Assembly: GCA_005765155.1 (NCBI GenBank)
Contig: VCCP01000005.1
Location: 3,286,001-3,350,000 of the forward strand
Reading direction: 5' to 3'
DNA: 64,000 nt
Source: Zelopaecilomyces penicillatus
Taxonomy: Eukaryota; Ascomycota; Sordariomycetes; Hypocreales; Pseudodiploosporaceae
A program made the translations under genes and the position numbers. The notes below the pieces were generated by a model. That model was not told the DNA's origin and ran no database searches. It saw only the letters and a list, made by a program, of their open reading frames with translations. Positions 1 to 10,740 of this stretch are shown one piece after another. Position 1 is the first letter of the stretch, and every line of letters starts with the position of its first letter.

Positions 1-880
1 TCGGCAGAAAACTTCGCACGGCGACATTCCGGAAGATTGGATCACAGCCGCAGCACCATCAAATGTGGAGCCGTTAGAGAATATGGGAACTATTTCAACG
101 ACGGGCGGTACTACAGATAACTCTGGCACGAGTCCACTAAAACGTAGGCTCCCTTGCTCTTGAGTCGAGACACTGTGGAGGCTTTGATTAACTTTTTTTG
201 TCTTTGCAGGTTCCGCTGACGTCGCAACCATCGGAGGCAACTTACCGCCAACCAAATTGGCAAAAATATCCTCTACAATGATCTTGACGATGCGAGAAAT
301 GGCTCGACAAGAACGAGAATGGGAGGAAGCGCGGCTACGCAAACGTCAACAGCGCAAGGACGGTATTCCAGACTCTGGAGGCTCCCAGTCACGATCAGGG
401 AGTGTCGCACCAGGAACACCGGGCTCAGTAGCACCGGATCCCGAAAAGGCGATGACGAAAAAAGAGATGAAGAAAAATCAGGCCATGAAGGCAGCAGAGG
501 CGAACAGCCATGCAAATCAGAATATGACCAGCAGCATGTTCGCAGGACTAGGGGGCAAAGGTAGTCTATTTGGCAAAAAGAAATCGGGAAAAACCTATGA
601 CTGGATGAACGTCGGCCGTGGTGGAAGTGGCACAAGTACGCCAACAAGAGCCACACCAGGCTCTGGCAAAGGGCCTAACGGTGCGCCTGGAACACCTACC
701 TCTACCAATGTGGCCATGACAACTGAAGGAAGAAATCGATTGGGGACTTGGCGGGAGGATAAAGAAAAAGGGAAAAACATACAGTTGCGCGACTGGGTCA
801 CAATACTGGAGCGAGATGGGCGAGAGCCCAAGGCATTGCAGCATGCATACATCCACTTGGACGCATCAAACCCGAGGTAA
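1..880 (+). CDS. TAF4: TFIID subunit TAF4, 3' part (5' end outside window)
   Basis: This is the C-terminal part of a TAF4-type TBP-associated factor. TAF4 pairs with TAF12 through a histone fold inside TFIID, the nuclear complex that recognises core promoters. Two exons are visible: 1-143 and 210-880. A 66-nt GT-AG intron lies between them, and the frame continues across the junction (codon C|GT). The second exon has a charged REMARQEREWEEARLRKRQQR segment, a low-complexity Gly/Ser/Thr/Pro linker, and a closing block with LRDWVTILERDGREPKAL, the conserved C-terminal TAF4 signature, 20-odd residues before the stop. The histone-fold part lies upstream of the window. The next gene is on the same strand about 840 bases on. 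Family assignment is fairly confident; only the 5' truncation limits it. Confidence 0.82.
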
Positions 881-1719
881 CTTAATAGCCATCAGGCAAA
901 CGACTACATCCGGCAGATTAATACCGAGAACGATGAATGGATGGCGGCGATCAAACCATATTTCAGCCACGGGAGAAGAGATATCATTGTGCTGTGTACA
1001 GAATATAAGTTTCTTTATGCAATTTGAGTTAGCCGGGCGTTTATTTTTGAGGCGAAGGGGAAAAGGTCGGTTTGTTTGGGGGTATTGCCGTCCCACGCTT
1101 TCGGGCGCTAGTTTTAGTTGGTTCGCGTTCAATCTTCTTTTTCATTACTATTGTCATTTTTACATGCAGTTTTTGCAGGCGGTGCCGAGTCAATTGTTAC
1201 CGGCAGGTCCCTAGAGCTCGTTTCGGCCCCGAAGGCTAGGGATTGTTTGACCAAGGCGAAATTGAAGGGACGGGGTGGTGATCAGCGACGTGGAGAGGAG
1301 ATGATTCCTTGGCCTAGCGAGACATGCGAAATAGAAAGGGTTGGGGCCCATCCATAGGAACTAATTACAAGTTCGGGCATTGGGTCATGAATAGCTAATT
1401 AATTACTTAAGGACGAAAGATGTGCTCTTTGCTTGAACGGTGACCGAAATGATTATGGGTGCATGTCATGACACAGGTAGCTGTGCCAAACCAACTGTAG
1501 AGGGAGAGCAGATGGTGGAATGTGGAAGAAGTTATCTGCGAGTAGTTTTGTTGAACCCAAAAGGTGATGCAATGGGTGGGGTGTGCGGTTCTGTACCTTG
1601 TACGTGAAGATTCTCGGCGTTTCTTCTTCTGACTCTGACTCTGACTCTCCTTCTCTTTGTGGGACTACAATACCGGCTTCTTCGTCACCTCATTCTCATC
1701 CCATTATTAATCTATAGAG
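881..1719. other. Intergenic: TAF4 3' UTR and nitrilase promoter
   Basis: There is no convincing reading frame here. The first part probably carries the TAF4 3' untranslated region. The last 150 bases contain a CT-rich run with repeated GACTCT near 1628-1650, a common leader or promoter feature of fungal genes, just before the nitrilase start. Confidence 0.6.
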
Positions 1720-2981
1720 ATGGCAATAGTGGTATGTCAGACTCTTCCAAAAATGGGGCAGCGATACTAATCAACAACAATGATGTCCTGTACGTGTCTA
1801 GGCAATAGGGCAAATTTGCTCAACAGCGTCAATCCATGCCAATCTAGAGCAGTGTGTAAAATTGGTGGCCAAAGCCGCCGTTGGTGGGGCCAAGGTAGCC
1901 AGCGACCTTTCTCCTCTCAACTCATTGCAGCCCGTTCCTCAGCCATGACGGGTTTACATACTAATGGAGGGTGATTCGGTCATCAGATCCTCTTTCTTCC
2001 CGAGGCCTCCGACTACATTGCTCCAAGTGCCCAGGCATCGCTGGACATTGCCGTCTCGCAGGCCACATCTCCCTTTGTTCTCGGCTTGCAAGCGGCAGCA
2101 AGGGCTCATTCAGTTGCGGTCCACGTTGGCATTCATGAGATTACCTTCGCTGGCAGCGAGGTAATAGCGCCTGAGATTGGCCGACCAACTCGAAGACTGC
2201 TCAACCGGGCGCTGTATATCGATGCCAAAGGAGTCATTGTCGATGCAGCTACATACGACAAGCTTCATGTATTTGACTATGGCAGTCTTCAGGAGAGCGC
2301 CACGGTCCAGCCTGGCACAGTCTTGACTGCACCCTTTGATTCCCCCGCAGGCAGGATTGGGAGTCTCATATGCTTTGATCTGCGTTTTCCGGAGACTGCC
2401 ATAGCGCTGGCACAACCTGGCCAAGCAAGTAACTGGGCGTCGCAGCCGGCACAGATCTTGACGTACCCGAGCGCTTTCACTCTGCGCACGGGAGACGCTC
2501 ATTGGGAAACTCTATTGCGGGCACGCGCCATCGAGACACAGAGCTGGGTCATGGCGGCGGCACAGGTCGGACGACACAATGAAAAGCGAGCTAGCTACGG
2601 CCGAAGCATGGTGGTTGATCCATGGGGACGTGTCATACTCCGTCTGAAAGGCGTCGCAGATGATAAAGGCACTGCTGAAATCGGTGCAGTGGGAGAGATT
2701 GGTTTCGTGGACGTTGATTTGGAGGAGTTGAGGCGAGTGCGCAGGGAGATGCCGTTGCAGCGGCGACAGTATGTCATTTTTCCCCTGAATTATCCAACGA
2801 CTTGTCATGCTTGCCAACACATTGTTCATGTCTTGTCGTGGTTTTTCTTTCCTTTCAGTTTTGGCTTTCATAGCCCCCTTTTTTACTCGTATCGACACAG
2901 TCCAGCTTTCATTCACAGGGAGATAAGAGTAAAGACAGCTAACATACCCGTGTTTGCAGCGACATCTATGCCGAAGTATAG
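1720..2981 (+). CDS. Nitrilase-superfamily carbon-nitrogen hydrolase (Nit-type amidase)
   Basis: This is a carbon-nitrogen hydrolase of the Nit1/Nit2 branch, whose eukaryotic members act as omega-amidase or deaminated-glutathione amidase. Four exons are inferred: 1720-1731, 1802-1894, 1987-2768 and 2960-2981, giving about 302 residues, normal for the family. The first exon codes only MAIV, and the spliced N-terminus reads MAIVAIGQICSTAS, as in Nit proteins. The catalytic triad is visible: Glu41 (FLPEASDY), Lys127 (YDKLHVFD) and Cys164 (LICFDLRFPE). The fourth exon adds only the closing HDIYAEV-stop, matching the family's usual R-D-x-Y-P-E-x ending. Without splicing, the frame would run on from 2769 into non-homologous sequence. 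The in vivo substrate cannot be read from sequence. Confidence 0.9.
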
Positions 2982-4039
2982 GCGATTGGACTTTCAAAAC
3001 GGGTTGGACGGAAGGATATGAAGCTTGGTCGTCGCATTCTCCATCAGTTGGAGTTTTATGTTTATTTACTAGACTAAAGCGCATGGTCTACTCACAGTTT
3101 ATGTTTGCCCAATCCCACTCAGCGAGGAATGTCATAGCTTCCTGGATGAAGGGTTAGATGCGATAGAAGGCAGTTTTCATCGTCGGTCTGAACCACCATC
3201 ACTGTCGGCGGCGGCACCGCCCATACTCCAGTCTCCAGTGCCAGGCAAACATAGATTCAGTCGTATCCAACTACGAGCCTGGATAATCCCGACGGGTCGG
3301 GACGTCGAGTCTCAGCGACCAGGTAGGTACCATGAGTGGTGGTCAAACCTGACTCAAGTGCTTAATACCTACCTATTCACACATGAATGTCTGTCTCCCT
3401 TGCTATGGGTGGGCGGATCTACTCTCATGTGCAAACCAAAATGGAAATTAGCTCGGAACCCAAGTTCCCCAAATCAGCTGCGGATGCCGTCGTACGCCAC
3501 AGTTGGAGAAACCATGTTTCCCCAACGAAAGAAAGAAAAGAAGAAAAGAGACAAAAGGTAATCTCAAACAGAGAACCAATCTTAGAGACAGCCGATGCGC
3601 TGTGTCTGTTCCATCCATACATTATTAGACTGCCGCTACGGCGAATGACCATCTGTATTTATCTGTGCCACCCACTGCAAATTGGATGGTTTCCCCTCCC
3701 CCTTGCATCATCGAATCGAATCGAATCGACTCGCATCGTATCGCGGCCTATTGCACCATATCGCTTTAGAAACTCTACGAGGGCATAGAAAATGCCCGAG
3801 CGAAACACGTTCAAACACAAACCCCTCGATGTGCGAGACTGTTCCGGCTTCTGTCAGACATGCGCCGCCAACACACCGTCAAAAGTTTCTCCTGTCCACC
3901 ACCAGCCAAATCCTCCCTGCTTGTATCCGTACAGTACGTACGAACATTCGTCACTTTGAGATGTGGGTTGCAAAGACCCACCCCTCCAGGGCCTGTCCCG
4001 GATTCCCGGTGTTGGGTCCCGAATATAGTGGTTGCATTA

Positions 4040-4040
<1 letters not shown>

Positions 4041-4070
<30 letters not shown>
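4041..4070. repeat. (CTG)10 trinucleotide microsatellite
   Basis: Ten uninterrupted CTG units lie in non-coding DNA. The apparent Ala-rich, Cys-rich or Leu-rich frames across it on both strands are products of the repeat. Confidence 0.97.
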
Positions 4071-4071
<1 letters not shown>

Positions 4072-4548
4072 GAACACCATCAGGTAGCCCTGCATGTATG
4101 TAGGGAAGTGGGCAAGCAAGGTACTCCGGTAGGCATCAATACCTTGAACACTGGTCCTGCAAAGAGTTTATCTGCGATCTGAAAGCTCAGTCTTTGAAAA
4201 GAAAAAAAGGAAGTGACCAGACCGGCCACCCACTACATGAATGCTTCCATTAATTACTACTATACCTACCTACTAGCACTACTACATACAGCTCTGTGCG
4301 ATGTAATCAAGGTATAGTAGCAGGCGCTTGGCTGCTTTTCATAGCCCACTCAGCTGCAACACGCCCCCCAGTTACACTTGGCAGCCTCCGTGTATGATGA
4401 TGCTCCTGTACCCAGTCGGGGTTTTTGGTGCTCAGGGGGGGCGGGGGAGCGACAAACACTGTACGGATACTCCCTCATGCCATTCTTTCCATTCTTGAAC
4501 TTCCGGTTTGGCAGGATATTGGCTGAGAGACCGAAATCCATCGTTGAT

Positions 4549-4610
4549 TTTTTTATCTTATTTATTTATTTATTTCTTTTTCTTTTTCTTTTTCTTTCTT
4601 CTTCTTAAAC
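4549..4610. repeat. T-rich low-complexity tract (TTTA and CTTTTT units)
   Basis: Short ATTT units are followed by repeated CTTTTT and then CTT. This is simple sequence without coding value. Confidence 0.9.
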
Positions 4611-4696
4611 AATCTTGCATCCTTGCTGTGATTGCACCCAAGCAATTTTGTCGTTGGTCTTGGTCTGCCTGAATAAATTTCCCTTTGGCGAGAGAG

Positions 4697-4724
4697 GAGG
4701 CGGCGGAGGCGGCGGCGGCGGCGC
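4697..4724. repeat. GGC/GGA-rich microsatellite
   Basis: GGAGGCGGC units run into (GGC)n. It lies in non-coding DNA; the poly-Gly and poly-Ala frames it creates are artefacts. Confidence 0.85.
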
Positions 4725-6085
4725 TGCCCCTGTTTTGCTTTTTATTTTTGCTTTCGTGTCTCCTCCATCCACAAATCGAGTGTCTCAATTGTCCTCCCAC
4801 CCCTAGGAAACTGAAAAACAAAAAATCTGATAGCGCTGTTTTAGAGGAAGGGAAAAACTTTTCCAAGGGGAAAAAAGGAAGGGGAAAAATCGCCCTGCCG
4901 GCGAAGACAGTTGATGGGCTGCTACTCATTAGGTAGGTAGCCTGATTGACATCGCAGCTATGGTGTTCAAAACGGCTCTGCAAGATAATTGCCCATTTCA
5001 AGTGGAATAGTACACCTTGCCGTCTTTTGTCTCTCTAAAAGAGCCAATGGGAATATTGTATGTCTTCCCTTTTTTCCAGGCCGCTGCCTTGGATCAGTCA
5101 CAGCAATAGCCGTGTTTATTGAGGAAGTTATCATGTAGTTTGAAGCAAATTATGAATATGTGCGAAGTCAAGGTAGTGCTTGTTAAGACTCTTATTCATC
5201 TAAGTATCTAATCGTACCATAATAGAGGTTGAGGGTATCATCTATCAACTTGCTGAGCCCAGCCCAGATTCTGACCCTCGGCCGAAGCCTCTCCATCTCG
5301 TCCAGTTGTATATCCTCGTCCATTTTGCACATCCAAGATGAAATAGTACAATATAACGACCAAGGGTCGCTAATACATGCTCTTTTAACTTCCCATCTGA
5401 GCGAGCCCCGTGAGGAAGCATCGGCCCATAAGATAGGGACAGGAAGAGACAAAAAGAAAACAGAAAATAAAAACCAAATCCCAAAGTCTATATGCAAAGT
5501 TCCCGGCAAATTTTCCCAGCCATTCCCAGCCCATTTTTTTACAATCCCATCCAGTAACATAAAAAGACAAACAGAACAGCCCATGACGATTCCAAGGCAA
5601 CTTCACTTCAAATATTTTGGTGGAGTAGAGCATGGTATCATATCGGACAAGGAAAGAAAGGAAAAAGCGAAAGTGTCAAGATATCCCTCTATAGTTGAAC
5701 GCCGTGCACTAAATCCCAGTGGGCACATCGGGAAAGCGACGGCCTCAGACATGTGCAATGTCGAAATATCAAATCGTTGAAATATCCCCGTTCCGGTTTT
5801 GGTATCCTTGTTTCTGGTATACAAGGTATGGCTCTGAGCCGTAGTGTATAGTCGACAGAATGCGTATTAAAAAGCCGTATTGCAAAGCATTATACAAGGA
5901 GCAAGCATGAGCTTCGGCCCCATAAATCGAAAATCATTAATTTGAAGAGATAGAAAGATCGTTTCGCAGGCACATGATTCACAATCATTTTCGCCTGGTT
6001 GGTACTGAATGCGAAACAAGTCGCATATGGGTGTCAAATGTCTCAAGTCTCGATGACGATTCAGACTCATGCAAGTGATGAGCCT

Positions 6086-6178
6086 TTATCGAGGCTGGGG
6101 AGGAGGAGGCTTCGGCAGACCAGTCGTGTCATAAGCACCTCGGCCCATGTTGCAAGGCGTCGAACTTGAGTCAATCAT
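6086..6178 (-). CDS. Candidate 30-codon ORF of a spliced transcript
   Basis: A minus-strand ATG at 6178 opens a 30-residue frame ending with TAA at 6086. It contains NMGRGAYDTTGLP and then a proline-rich tail KPPPPQPR. I do not recognise the family. What raises it above chance is its setting. About 35 bases upstream of the ATG lies a textbook intron acceptor (TACTAATC branch site, then CTACTTCAG), and a GTGAGT donor sits 216 bases further up. This implies a spliced 5' leader with no ATG in the visible part of the first exon. Downstream, 5200-6080 has no other credible frame and could be a long 3' UTR. It may instead be a non-coding RNA with a chance ORF. Confidence 0.4.
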   Translation of the reverse strand: MIDSSSTPCNMGRGAYDTTGLPKPPPPQPR

Positions 6179-6212
6179 GTTTATGGTTGGGGAAAGAAAG
6201 AGTGTACGGATT

Positions 6213-6428
6213 CTGAAGTAGGTGAACGATTAGTATGAGATGTCATATTCATTGGAACGCCACGACGTTTTTATATGAATCGCAAGACCGCGTCGATATG
6301 CAAAACCAGAAGTCAACTCCATTGGTGAAAATGGAATTCAAGACATCGTCAAGCATCCCCGATGTAGATTTTCGGTGCGACTTGAAAGCAGATCCAAGAC
6401 GGTGGGTAGGCAAGCGACAGTGACTCAC
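6213..6428 (-). other. Predicted 5'-leader intron of the tiny minus-strand transcript
   Basis: Read on the minus strand, a GTGAGT donor (6428-6423), a TACTAAT branch site (6235-6229) and a CTACTTCAG acceptor ending at 6213 occur in the correct order and spacing for a 216-nt fungal intron. The signals are seen directly; that it is transcribed is inference. Confidence 0.5.
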
Positions 6429-8417
6429 AATATTAAGCGTTCAGTGTGACCAGAACAGAGAAGCGACAGGAAATGATCAAGCAGTTCAGACAGCGAAAGG
6501 CCGGCTAGTGATCGCACGTTACTGAGAGGTTGACTCTTGTGTCGATATTGCAGCTGGGGCAGAACAGGCGAAGATTGCGAAGCGAGTATATCGGTACCGG
6601 CGTATTAATGGTGGCACGAAATGGCTTCTGTCGCAAAATGGCGGGCGGAAGATTGCAGACTCGCAGAAAAGGATGTTCTGGATTGATCCCAGACACAGCC
6701 AGATGGAGTAGTCTGCTGCTGGCGCAAACTTTCAAATGCTGACTGCACGATATCGACACCCTAAATCGGTTGAAGGTATAAAAACACAATGTACACAGCC
6801 GTGATGCGATTGAGGTGCCGAGGGTAAATGTTGGCTAGTGATGGATGATAGAACAGCGCCGGTTGGAGTGGAAGAGATGGAAGCTATTATTAAGAGAGGC
6901 CTGTGTAGTAAGTGTAAGGCGACGAACTCCGGGCCGGGATGGATGGAATAGTTGGAATGAAGGAAGGAGCAGGAAAAGAGCCTAAGTGGAAAGGAGTGGG
7001 AGGCAGGAGCTTTTGTAAGAAGGCGATTTGCAAGTCCTGACACTTGACACAGGAACGCTCAACTCTAAGTTGGGACTTTGACTATGACCTGGGTCAGACT
7101 AGGCAGGGAGATGGGCAAGGCAAGCAAGGAAAAGGGAAAGAAAAAAAAAAGGTGCCTTGGACCCTGGCCCCATATCTTACAGGTACGAGTACAGGAACAG
7201 GATTAGCAGCAAAGAAGGAAACGCCCAGGCCCCAAAGAGAAGGAAAAAAGAAAATTACCCGTCATGGCAGGCCATGCTTGTTTGGGGGTGGGTAATTTGT
7301 CTGCCGGGACCTGGTCCGGGGGGGGGGGAGAGTGAAAAGGAGTTGAGGCCAACACGCCCCATCTCCCAGGCGCCTCTAACCCCCCTGTGCTTCCCATTGA
7401 TTCCCTGTAATCCCCCGTAATCCCCTGTGAGGCCACCTCCCAGGCGCCGCACGGAGTACTTTGCTAGACTCTTGCCTGTAGCCCTCCGCGGGCTCTGTGC
7501 CTGACGTTACCCTGCTGGGTGGTGGGGTCCCAGACCAGGGGTGGGCTCCCCAAGCGGGTGGGAGGGTGGAGTAGGCGTGTGCAGCTGTTTCTTCTGTCCC
7601 TCTGGCAATTTACGGAGTACCTAAGGTACCTACCTACGCCCATCATGTCATAACCAGCTCTACGCCTAGGTATTATGAGATCGTGATGCGTTTGAAAAGA
7701 CAACAAACTGCAGGCACCAAATGACCATCCTGCTCTACCGTCGACCTCCAGCTATATGGTCACTCAAGTTCATCACGTACTACTATTCGTGTTAGGCCCA
7801 GCAACATTCGCAGCAAGAGGGCAACCTATTAAACACCCATTCGGTGGGATTGAATCCCCAATCCCAAAATGATACGCGCAGAGGTGCGTGCCATTAATAT
7901 ATCTTTGCTATTCTTTACTTTTGCAAAGAAAGAAGAAAAAAATGCGTAGGCAGATACCTTGATTACCACGTCTGTGACATGGCAGTGTTTGGATCAGCAA
8001 GCTTAGTATCTTGGGTTAGTAGTACTCAGCCAAAGGCCCAAATGAGTACCCCGTAGATAGTGGTAGGATCCCTTTGTTTTCTCGTCTCCTCCATGTTACC
8101 AACTGTGAGCGCCAACATCACTGCCAGCATTCAGCACAAGTCCCATCCCAAGCCCCTACTTGTACCAGGCCAAGGGCAAAGGAGTCATCACTTGAAGGCC
8201 TGATCGACTGATAGATGAATGGACAGACCAGAAGAAAGGGGGTGCGAAGGGGGGTGCGCCAGAGACACTCAAAAGGGGGCGTGAGCTCAGCTAAACGGCC
8301 CCAGCACAGCGTACCACCTACAGTTACGTACCTGTATGTACATGTAGGCAGGTGAAGGTGCATGTACCAGCAAACGTGGGCGTTGGTTGGGGCCGCCGAG
8401 CGTCCTCCCCCCTCCTC

Positions 8418-8460
8418 CTCCCTCTCCTCTCCTCTCCTCTCTCATCCATCCATCCATCTG
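8418..8460. repeat. CTCCT / CATC low-complexity tract
   Basis: Repeated CTCCT units are followed by four CATC units. It is simple sequence in non-coding DNA. Confidence 0.8.
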
Positions 8461-9385
8461 CTTTCTGGGGCTTGGACTTGGTCTCCCCCTCCCTGACCCC
8501 AGCACTGTTGAGAAGCTCAGAGAACCTAGCCTCCTCCATTGGGAATGAGCCGCCAAGACAGGGGGGGCCGATGTTTTTAGGGGAGGCAAAATACTTGCAC
8601 ACATTCAAAACACCTTGAACCGCTCCGTTGGAAAGGGCTGGTGGCTGGTGCTGACCGAGCCACCTGGCAACGCCGGCGCTTGCTTGTCAACTGCATGCTG
8701 CTTGCTGTTTGATGCTTGTTGCTTGTTGCTTGCTTGCTGGTGATAATGCTTGCTCTCACTTCTTGTTGCTCATTGCTATGTTGCTTTGTCTCCTGCCGGC
8801 TCACTCAGCATCAGTGTCCGCCCAACTTGCCGCTGCCAAACAGCTGTCAAAACAAGGGGCCGTACACAGTACAGTGTAGTATCATCGCTGAAAGACCAGG
8901 CTAAGGGGGGTGGGTGGTGATGCAGCAATTATTTGTTTCTCCCACCTGTAAATGCCTCCATCATTCATTCGGGCGTGTCTCTGTTCTACAGTCAACGATG
9001 CCACCAAAGAATGTCACCTGCTCCAGATACCTGAGTGAGATCAAGTACCAAGGCACGATATCCGCACACTACCACCCTACTAACCTTCCCAAACTCCCGT
9101 AGTGGAGCTGTGTCATTATTTGGTTCGACTCGTCACTAGTAACTTTGGCCCGCCTCGACCACCAACTGACTAGTGTTCGGCAAATCCTACATGCGAGCAG
9201 ACGTGGTAATTGCGAGTCAATTGTGAAGCCAAGTCTATTGAACTCGGACATTGTACAGGATCAAGCAGTACTGTTGGAGATACGTTTGGGCATAATTATA
9301 GGGTTGACTGCAAGTTTGCTGATCAACCCTGGACTTTGTTTCTTCGCATGTGGGCCAGACATTCATGGGTATCGCCGTCGCCACC

Positions 9386-9421
9386 GTCACTGCCGCTGCC
9401 GCTGCCGCTGCCGCTGCCGCT
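9386..9421. repeat. (TGCCGC)n hexanucleotide microsatellite
   Basis: Five near-perfect TGCCGC units lie in non-coding DNA. They generate poly-Ala, poly-Ser/Gly and Arg/Cys frames that should not be taken as genes. Confidence 0.92.
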
Positions 9422-10718
9422 TGCCATGCTCTTGCTTTTCACTTTGCAGACAGGCAGGCAGACGCCTGTCGATTTTCTTGCAGGATAAGAAAACATTGTA
9501 GGCAAGTACCCATCGACAAAATACTACTGTGCCTTCGGGGTAGAGGCAGGCACCTTTGTCCCTCCATACCTAGGTAGGAGAGCAATGTACTGGTGGCCAT
9601 GTCCGAGTCGAAATATGGGCTGTATAAGAAGGCCGGTACTGATGGGTAATACTTTGAGATGCTATTCGAGTAGCAGGTGGGAAAGCACCTTCCCAGCACT
9701 TTGTTCCACTATACCTCAGCAGGAGGCACTGTAGGTACCTGCCCAGTAGTACCTAAAGTTATCTTGCGTGTGCGTTTCTTTCTAGGCCGCCCGTGCGAGC
9801 CGACCGACTCCCTGGACCCTTGGAGGGTGTCATCTCATCTCACCTCACCAAGCCCACTCGGAACTACCATTGCCACATTGCCTACTGTAGTTGTAATATT
9901 GCTTTGTACCAAGAGCATGGTATGTCTTTAGTCAATAAATTTCCTCCCGTATAAGAGCAAATATTTGTCTAGCTGTCGCCTGCTCATGCTGTTCCCCGCC
10001 CGGCGGGACGGCGGCAGCTACTCCGCACACTAATAATAAGCTGTTTGAGTGGCCCAAGCCAAGGCATAGTAGCCACCAGAGTTTACCTACCTAGTACTAT
10101 TAATGTAGCAAGTCTCAATTAGAAAACACCCAGGGTCCCGACTTATCATGAGCCTATAAACCTCAAGGAGGGGAACGGAAAGGGAGAGTTGGTGATCTGC
10201 AAGCCTGTAGGCAATGCATCAGTAGTTGAAAAAAAAAACTAAAAGTAAAAAGAAAGGATATGCTTTGATGAACATGCTTTTCACCACTGTTCAAGCTGAT
10301 TGGAATGTTTCCAGAGCTGTCGTGAAAGCATTTGTCTTGCGTCTTGGCCCGTTTGCTTGCATCATGTATCATGGGCTTTCAAAGGAGAAAGCTTGGGGTC
10401 ATAGTCGAGCCTGTGAGGACCAGCCTGAAAATGCAAACAGCTTCATTTGCCGTGGGCACTTGCCTTGATAGTAAATGAGGCAACTACTATACTACCTCCT
10501 ATACCTATACGTACGTACCTTACCCAAGGTAGGCAGTAGTAGTATTATCTACTGTGTATAGGGAGGTACTTGCCTTCCGGGCGGCCGGGCCGGTGCGGAT
10601 GAGCGAGGTTTTCCTTTTGGCATCGCATGCTGGCTCCAACCACCACTAAAATAAGGTCCTTATCATGGGTATGTGCCGGGGAAAGGAGATTTCCAATGCA
10701 GAAGAAGCGGCAGAGGCC

Positions 10719-10740
10719 TTTTTTTTTTTTTTTTTTTTTT
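10719..10740. repeat. Poly-T run of about 22 bases
   Basis: This is an uninterrupted T run in non-coding DNA. On the minus strand it would be a poly-A, but no retroposed gene body is visible next to it. Confidence 0.9.

Larger units (their letters stand above)
2982..5180. other. Intergenic, no gene seen; microsatellites
   Basis: Only short overlapping frames on both strands are present, none protein-like. The stretch contains a perfect CTG run, a pyrimidine-rich tract and a GGC run (listed separately), and TACCTACCTAC near 4264. It is the left end of the gene-poor stretch that reaches 18730. Confidence 0.6.

Noticed and set aside
5192..5780. Opposing frames of 130 (minus) and 183 (plus) codons
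   Set aside because: They mirror each other across the same bases, start in what looks like UTR-type sequence, and show no family block. The minus frame ends in a helical-looking segment but lacks support.
7840..7870. GGGATTGAATCCCC resembling a tRNA T-arm
   Set aside because: There is no matching acceptor stem, D-arm or anticodon arm in the 75 bases around it. I found no credible tRNA anywhere in the window.
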